Shown here piece by piece: positions 57,637 to 64,000 of a DNA stretch of 64,000 nucleotides (position 1 is its first letter; every line of letters begins with the position of its first letter). Below the pieces are notes generated by a model that was not told where the DNA came from, searched no databases, and saw nothing but the letters and a program-made list of their open reading frames with translations. The position numbers and the translations under genes are program-made. Source of the stretch: Beverwykella pulmonaria. Its lineage: Eukaryota > Ascomycota > Dothideomycetes > Pleosporales > Melanommataceae. The stretch lies in the NCBI GenBank assembly GCA_001599595.1, contig BCHH01000003.1, positions 200,847 through 264,846 on the forward strand, in the 5' to 3' direction.

Positions 57637-58932
57637 CGTCAATTGTGGGCAATGCGATGACTGACGTGGGCGCTAAGGATGGGGGCGCGTTGGTGAAGAT
57701 GAAGGCCCTCCATTGGGGGCTTGCGGGTGGTTAATAAATGGCAGGTGGTGGAGTGTGAGTGTCAAAACCTCAGGCTTCAGCCGCACCCATGACGGCACAA
57801 CCTCTGGTGTTTGGAGTGGTATTTTCAGAAATAGCACTGCCAGTCAGAAAAGAGTGGGGCGGTCAGACGAGAAGAGGTCCCTCGGCGCAACCGCGCGATG
57901 GCCCCCCGCTCGGATGCTGGGCGCGCGAATCAGCGCCCGCCGGAGAGGGCGACCCCCATCGGGGATGAGATGCCAACCTCATGAAAGGGCGGACAGGACG
58001 AACACAGGCACCTGCAGACACCTAGAACCGGCGCGCTTCAAGGAACAGAGGGTGCAGTAGCCCGTGCCCGTCGCGCTGTCGTTCGTCCTAAGCAGCCAGA
58101 ATGCACCACGCCCCATGTCCATTTAGCTCCAACCGCTGGAGCTAGCTCCAACAGGACCAGCGCTTCGGCAGCCCTGACCGACTTCTCTCATCCCCGCTGT
58201 GGTTGCAACTAGTCTTCATGGCTAGCATATCGATGAGCAACTCTGGGTGCCATTCTCCTCGCCGATGGAGAAATGCAAAGTGAGGTTGCAGTGCGGTGGC
58301 CTGATTTGGACGGATGTGCCAACCGTTTCCCAACAAACAGCCCGCCGAATAACGAGCTGCCATGGTGCGGATTGCCGACTTCGAGGAGGTCATGACTGAA
58401 AGACAGAGTGCTGCGAGCTCAGCGCCAGCCAGACGTGGCTCGATATCCATTGGATTGGTCTCCCCAGCGCTAGTAATCTGCGCTGGAGCCGATGCATTCG
58501 GCGACCTTCTCGAGCGGCCGCACGACACCAAGAATCGAGGTGTGTGGCTTCCCTCGATTCCGATACTAAATTTGCTTTTTCTGTATCGATAAGACGTCAC
58601 ATGAGGACACGTTGAACGCGAGCGGAGCGAGACGCGCCGTCACCACCCCCATCCACAGTCACCACCCCTTCCATCTGACCCGACCCGAGCGAACACCGCA
58701 CGCTTCCCAAATCGCCGGGATTCGTAAGCAGCACACTCGATCGCAAACGGTTCCAACGTTCGGTTGTCCCTGCATAAGGTCCTCACCATGCCACACCAGA
58801 GTTGAACGTGGGGCCAGAGGAACAGCGAGCTGACCACCCTCAGCAGCACTGGAAGCATGGCATGACTAGAAGATGCAGCGAGGTGCATCACCGACGAACG
58901 ACATGGCAAGCACACCCTGTCCTCGGTGAAGA
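57637..58932. other. upstream flank of calpain gene, no clear gene
   Basis: GC-richer. A 152-codon minus-strand frame at 58142-58600 lacks motifs and overlaps a plus-strand frame, so it is not called. Confidence 0.45.
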
Positions 58933-59312
58933 TCTTCAGCTTAGTAGGCTGTCCACACAGCCCTATGGAGATTAACGATGTGGCTTCCGAGTTTAAAATC
59001 TCACCGTGTTTTCCCCTCTGTAAACCAATCAGATACTGTTCTTAGCCACAATGTCAAAACGCCTAGAAGCAGGCAGCGGGCGTAGAAGGCGAATGGAAGA
59101 CTGGAAATCGGTTCCTGGAGACATCTTCAGCTTAGAAGAACTGTTCACTCAGACCAATGGAGATTGACGGTGCAGCTTCCGAGTTTAAAATCTCACCGTG
59201 TTTCCCCTTCTGTTAGCCAACCAGATACAGTTCCTAACTATAATGTCAAAACGCCTAGAAACAGGCAAAGGGCGTAGAAGGCGGATAGAAGACTGGAAGT
59301 CGGTTCCTGGAG
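58933..59312 (+). repeat. 190-bp tandem duplication, two copies
   Basis: Copy 1 is 58933-59122 and copy 2 is 59123-59312, the same length and aligned end to end. They share the block TTCCGAGTTTAAAATCTCAC and AATGTCAAAACGCC, and each ends CGGTTCCTGGAG. About 25-30 differences, mixed transitions and transversions. No frame stays open through both. Confidence 0.88.
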
Positions 59313-60018
59313 CGGTCCTCTCGGTCCTCCGCTTCGCCGTACCATAGCGCTTGGATGACACTCGGTTTCCTCGGATGAAGCCTAGATCAGGTCGCCCAGC
59401 CTTTTGAGCGGATTTCTTTCCATTTTGTGCAAACGGCCGTGGTTACCTGTACGCCATGCCTGATATCAAAGAGCGGTGGTGCAGAGTGCACGAGTTCGCG
59501 AGGCTGCAGGCGGGCAAGGGATGAGCGGTGAGGCTGCACTGTAAGCGAAATTTTAGGTTGCGCGCTTGTGTTGCATTCAGTCACGTGCCAAGTAGGCTCA
59601 AGCCTAAGCGAGGCTTGTCTTTTACGTCATCGCCTCGCTTGCTAGCACACATCCCCTCTCATCAGACCGCACGAGAATGTGAATTTGAGTTGACTGCCAC
59701 CATCGACGTAGCTTCCGGTTTTGTTCCTAGATGATTCATGTTTCTATGGCGATTCTAGACATCCAAGAATATCACGTATAACAATGAACTCTCGGTCGAA
59801 AAAAGGGGAGCGAAGGTTCCTTTGCCTTCGCAGCAGTAGCTAATGTCGATTTTTCGTGTACATGTGAACCTCTTGGCGACTGCTGGGCCTGAGGGCATGC
59901 CTAGGTTGGCGGTAATTCAACAATGATTCACGTCAGGTTCGTTCAATGGCTCAAAGTGCCCCGACGAGTCTTTCACTCTGCAACGAGACACATCTAGGGG
60001 TTTCAAGATACTTTGTCC
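59313..60018. other. intergenic
   Basis: No gene or RNA recognised; short frames only. Confidence 0.45.
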
Positions 60019-60453
60019 ATGTCTCCTACATTTAAGACAGAACACCGTCCCCCTTCCCCTTCCGCACTGCCATACAAACACATCCAACCCCCATCAGCTC
60101 AACTCCGCCCCCGCGCAACTACAAGACGCCACCAGCGACTTCGCAAATATCATGGCTGCCTAAAATTCCTGGTTTCTTCTTCGAATGCTTCCGCCACCAT
60201 CGACTCTCTATCCCCGGTACCAACTTCTTAGTGTGCGGTCGCTGCAAGGGGACGTTACTGCGCTAGGGAATGTCAATGTAAAAACTGAAAGCTCCACAAG
60301 CAAGATTGCATGGAAGATTTCGCTACCCTACGGAGCAGCGAAGATATTGTGATTGTCAAGGACGAAGATAATGCAAAACTCCACATCCAAATCACCGAGT
60401 CATGGAAGTCCGACCAAGTGAATCTTGCTAGCCCACTTTGGCCCATCCAATAG
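60019..60453 (+). pseudogene. broken MYND-type zinc-finger gene
   Basis: A MYND finger (Cys/His Zn module for protein contacts) can be read, but only across two frames and one stop. VCGRCKGT (60230-60256) is in one frame. YCARECQCKN, then TGA in place of the conserved Trp, then KLHKQDC (60260-60320) is in the next. The canonical pattern C-x2-C..YC-x3-CQ..W..HK..C is matched on both sides of the break. Upstream, LPKIPGFFFECFRHHRL reads in the finger's first frame, while the ATG-started frame (60019, MSPTFKTEHRPP) is out of phase, so a further indel or lost intron is likely. Downstream ends at TAG 60451. Confidence 0.75.
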
Positions 60454-61831
60454 GTTGGCCAGCAGACTGCTGTTAGTGCAGAGAAACAACTGCGTTATCG
60501 GCGATCATATTTTGCCCAGATACCTACACCACATTCTTCCCACCACCATGATGGCTACTGTCTCGCCAATAGACGGTAAGCCTTCGTCGATTTGGATGGA
60601 CGCATTTAAATTCCCTCAGAAATTCCAATACCAAGAACTACACAAACATACAAAAGCTCCGTGCTCTACTTGTCGGCATGAGTATTTATGAACCGAGTTA
60701 GACTACGATCGCCTGAAGAAGCAGCGAAGACTGACCACTACTGACCATCATAGTGATGCCGCGCGAAGAAGTATAAATATTTGGAACTGCTAACCAAAAT
60801 GGTGAAAGGCAGAAAGAAACAAAGAAAAGAAAACGAGAACTAAAATGGCATTGATTTTATGATACCACGCCCCGATGCTCTCGCATGTAGATACCGAGGC
60901 AGGCGCAAGAAGAGACCCTTAGTCGGACTCGGAGCCAGACTCCGAAGCGGAAGGAATACTAAGGAATATTGCTCGCTTTAGAGAGGAGGGTCTAGCGAAA
61001 ACCTTAACATACCCCCAAACCACGAAACTATGGAAGATGGAAGCGAATTTTGGAATAAGTAAGGTTACGGAGCCCTTGTCTCTCTTTCTTTCCGTTGGAC
61101 TGTTCTGACAAATACAGGCTAGGTACTGTTGTAAGATCCAAAAGCTAACGAAAATGTTACTAGAGGATCTGCTATCAGAATGCGACCTATGCGTATTTAA
61201 ATTATAGTGTATCCTTCTGTCAGAATTGTCTACAAACACTTGCACATCTTGTGCATGTTATCGATTCAAGAAGTTCAAGTGTTAGAATCCCCATGCTAGA
61301 CTTTCCTCCTTTCCTAGCTTGTGGAACTAATGGTGGGACTTAGGATTTTTCTGGTGCGCTGCAAGCGAGACGGCGTATTGTGCTTCCTATTAGATGGTAA
61401 GGTGACGCATGCTGTGAATTAATATCTAAAGAAGTGGCTCCATTCACACCTCACTGCTAATAATTAGGTCTTAAGCAGACTCCGAAGAAGGCAACTTTAA
61501 GCAGGCTGCCAAAAATGAGAGGTAATGTAGATGCAGGATGCGGAAGAGTAAGCTGCGCCAGTGGGATCCATAAATTACGGGTCTAAGTCAGATGATGATT
61601 GGCTTTGGACATTGTAGCCCATTGGACGTACCGGTACGGTTTGTACGGCTGAATCCTAACGGTGCTTAAATCGTTTCTAACAGCACCCCGCAAAATCAGC
61701 AAACAGTTTCTCCCATACAGTTAACATCTATGACTGCACACTAGAAATCCGCGTCTCGTTCTTCTAGGCATCGCTCATACTAAATCCCACCATGGCCGAC
61801 CACCTTCTCGGGAGTCGCGCTACTAACGGTA
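60454..61831. other. intergenic, AT-rich
   Basis: Downstream remains of the MYND gene may continue to about 60.7 kb (CSTCRHEY is visible in one frame at about 60660). After that I see no gene. A short ATG frame at 61793 is out of phase with the acetyltransferase remnant and stops soon. Confidence 0.4.
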
Positions 61832-63387
61832 ATGCAGGCGCTAGAATTCGCGGAATGGGCTGCCAGTAAGCACCCGCCAACCTGCACCTATAGCAAAGGG
61901 TGCCTTCTAATACAGCGCAGCGAGGCTTACCAGCTAGCCATGCATACACTCGACCAGTACCGAGGCACCGTTGTAGCCTGCCGCTACTGCCCACCACCTA
62001 GTCTTACCCGTCCGGAAGCCCTCGCTACACTCAAGGCCAGATTCTACGATGCCACCGCCCGTGTTGTCCTTGCTCAACCTCATCTACAAGTCGGTATCAC
62101 GGGCGAAAACTCCAAGGACCCTGCCTTTGTTCGCCTTGATCGCCTTGACCTCCGCAATCATGTTGTCTGGACATCACTTGACGACTCCAGTGATCTCGAG
62201 CTGCTGTACCTCGAGTCAATGCAAACTCAGCTCGATTCCAGATATGATCGTCTCTCAACCCAGCCTGGCTGGAGAGTAATTATATTACACAAGGCCGGGG
62301 CGGAGTCTATGGAGGTGCTGTACGTTTGGAACCACCCACATCACGATGGAATGAGCGGCAAAATATTTTATTAATACTTGCTACGAAATCTAAACGAAAC
62401 CTTCGTCCAGGACAAGGAGCCCATATTCAAGCTTCCCGAGGGCTCAGATAGTTGGATCCTTGACCTCCCCGATCCTTCTGACAGGTTACCCCCAAACCCA
62501 GAAATTTTGTCTCCATGGCCTATGACACCAGCATTTCTGCTGAAAACTCTCTGGAAGGAATTCAAACCGTCTTGTATTTCCCAACCAAGCAATACCCATG
62601 CAACCTGGGCTCCAATCCAGGCCTCCCCTTTCACGACCCGGTTTCGCAACTTCACGGTCAGCAATGATACTGTCACAAAGGTGGTAGGCGCTTGCCGCCT
62701 GCACCATACCACCCTGACCGGCCTTGTCCAGGCTCTTGTTTTGGTCTCCCTTACATCCGCGCTTGAGGGCATGAGCGGCTTTGTAAGCAGAACTCCTTAC
62801 GACCTGCGACATATCTTGCTACTGAACACCCCGCAATACCCTTGGTTGCAGCCGAAAGAGTCGATGTGTAATTATGTGTCGGTTTTGGATCATGAATTCG
62901 ACGCTGAGCTAGTTGCGGCGATCCGATCCAAGATGTCGGCCCAAGCTATGGATACAAGCCTGTCTGCCGACATTATGGACATAATCTGGTCCGTTTCAGC
63001 TCGAGTTCAACGAGAGATCCAGACGAGACTAGACTCGGGCGTACAAAACGACTTGATAGGCATCATGAAATTTGTTTCGGACTGGCGAACCCAGCAGCAG
63101 AGTGAGGCTCGCAGGACGAGGTACTTGTCTTGGCTCGTTACTAACCTCGGCGTCCTCGACGGGGGAATTGGTGGCACACAGGGAAAGAGGAAGGCTGGTT
63201 GTTACGCCGAGCGGAGCTGGTTCTGAGCACAGAGGTACCTTCGGCCGCCTTATCAGTATCAATCATGACAGTAAAGGGTGAGGAGATGTGTATCACGTGT
63301 AGCTGGCAGGACTGTGTGGTTAATTCAGGCCTTGGCGAGCGCTTGCTGGGCGACCTGGAACGATGGTTGAATGAAATTGGATCCTAG
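61832..63387 (+). pseudogene. alcohol acetyltransferase-like pseudogene (AATase, PF07247 type)
   Basis: Readable AATase/condensation-like acyltransferase: TLDQYRGTVVACRYCPPP, an ALATLKARFYDATARVVLAQPHLQVGI segment, DLRNHVVW, and the catalytic HxxxDG region NHPHHDGMSGKIF. The frame then has TAA at 62372-62374, where family members read H-(Q/E)-D (here Tyr-stop-Tyr, consistent with C-to-T at CAT and CAA). The same frame goes on for 282 codons, including HATWAPIQASPFTTRFRNF, with stop at 63226. The true C-terminus (RRAELVLSTEVPSAALSVSIM... LGERLLGDLERWLNEIG) lies in another frame, 63199-63387, after an indel near 63170-63195 that no intron explains. The N-terminus is also short. Family members esterify alcohols with acetyl-CoA. 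Confidence 0.85.
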
Positions 63388-64000
63388 CTGTGATGTAGCA
63401 GCTCTCGTCCTTGAACGTATCGTGGAGCTTGCTTTAACCTAGACCTTTAGAGTCTCGCGAGTAATTGTAGTGTATTGACCTAACTTTTTCGACGTCATTT
63501 TGAAAACTGTAAGCAGGGTATGGACCCGAAAGGGTATCAAGATGGGTATGGTGTGTGAGATATTGTGAGATATGTACAGTTGATATATATATGACGGACT
63601 AATTAGTCAGTGACACATCCACGTGACTGTATGGTGTCCTGGGCTTACGACTTGATCCTGGAGAATTCACTACAACGGTTGCGACTCTCGACCTACAAGC
63701 GACCACAAAATAAGTGAGGACCTCTCAACACGAGTACAAGACTATCGACGGCATCCTGTGACCCTTCAACAATTCTGCCGGGAATTCTGACCACGCTGAG
63801 AGTATGGGTGCATACACAACCTTATCAGCCTTTCTTCTACGCTACGAGAAGAATTTGTGGAGAAACTGCAGAAAGGAAGGAATTGGTGAATCACTAGCTA
63901 ATAAATGACAGCGAGTGACGATCCTCCCTGGGTGGCGAGAAGCCCCCCATGCCGAGACAAATCTGTTGTTCAAACATTTTAAGTCTTTCCTATGTACGGC
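63388..64000. other. window end, no gene recognised
   Basis: AT-rich 3' flank of the acetyltransferase pseudogene. Nothing recognised up to the edge. Confidence 0.5.

Noticed and set aside
58142..58600. 152-codon minus-strand frame
   Set aside because: No domain, no intron, overlapped by an opposite frame; composition not distinctive.
1..64000. CRISPR arrays, rRNA genes, bacterial-type operons or riboswitches
   Set aside because: Not expected in a fungal nuclear genome, and no regularly spaced repeats or rRNA-like sequence were seen.

Overview
The window looks like nuclear DNA of a filamentous ascomycete (Pezizomycotina). Most introns are 47-99 nt with GT(A/G)(A/T)G(T/C)-type donors and CTAAC/CTGAC-like branch points. 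The gene families are typical of these fungi: RTA1-like, MARVEL, a Mx-type dynamin, a cytochrome b5/delta-8 sphingolipid desaturase, and a fungal BBE-type oxidoreductase. DNA transposons are present, and one carries C-to-T/G-to-A style nonsense changes expected from repeat-induced point mutation (RIP). The species cannot be fixed from sequence alone.

Layout. 1-22 kb: a dynamin-family GTPase (minus), TIM17 (plus), a 14-TM drug-type MFS transporter with an apparent one-base frameshift (minus), a secreted FAD oxidoreductase (minus), a patch of diverged repeats near 12.1-12.5 kb, the desaturase (minus), a 2.8 kb gap with no convincing gene, a PNPOx-like/ferredoxin-reductase fusion (minus) and a MARVEL membrane protein (plus). 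22-46 kb is housekeeping-dense: TFB3/MAT1 and a URI/Bud27-type prefoldin head to head, an unusual fusion of a HeLo-like N-terminal domain to a degenerate Rho GTPase, a CTR86/ataxin-10 homologue, HBS1, a small Ala/Pro/Lys-rich protein, the PP2A activator RRD1/PTPA, and, head to head with it, a 1,075-residue protein with twin Cys/His modules and a SANT-like C-terminus.

45.9-48.7 kb is a transposon island. It holds an 863-bp hAT-derived element with 21-bp perfect terminal inverted repeats and an 8-bp target duplication. 41 bp away lies a 1.85-kb pogo/Fot1-type element flanked by TA, whose transposase is broken by transitions. Both sit just upstream of a small reading frame that is itself interrupted. 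49-54 kb is gene-poor apart from an RTA1-like gene. 54.4-57.6 kb is a calpain-like protease with a (Q)GRGGYN repeat tail. The last 6 kb is degenerate: a 190-bp tandem duplication, a broken MYND zinc-finger gene, and an alcohol acetyltransferase pseudogene with a CAA-to-TAA type stop and a frameshift.

No operon-like logic applies and no secondary-metabolite backbone enzyme was found. The most unusual object is the HeLo-like/Rho fusion (26,528-28,175). Several genes contain introns that are a multiple of three and lack stops (dynamin, TFB3, MARVEL gene), so naive open reading frames overcall their proteins. No rRNA, CRISPR or convincing tRNA was seen.
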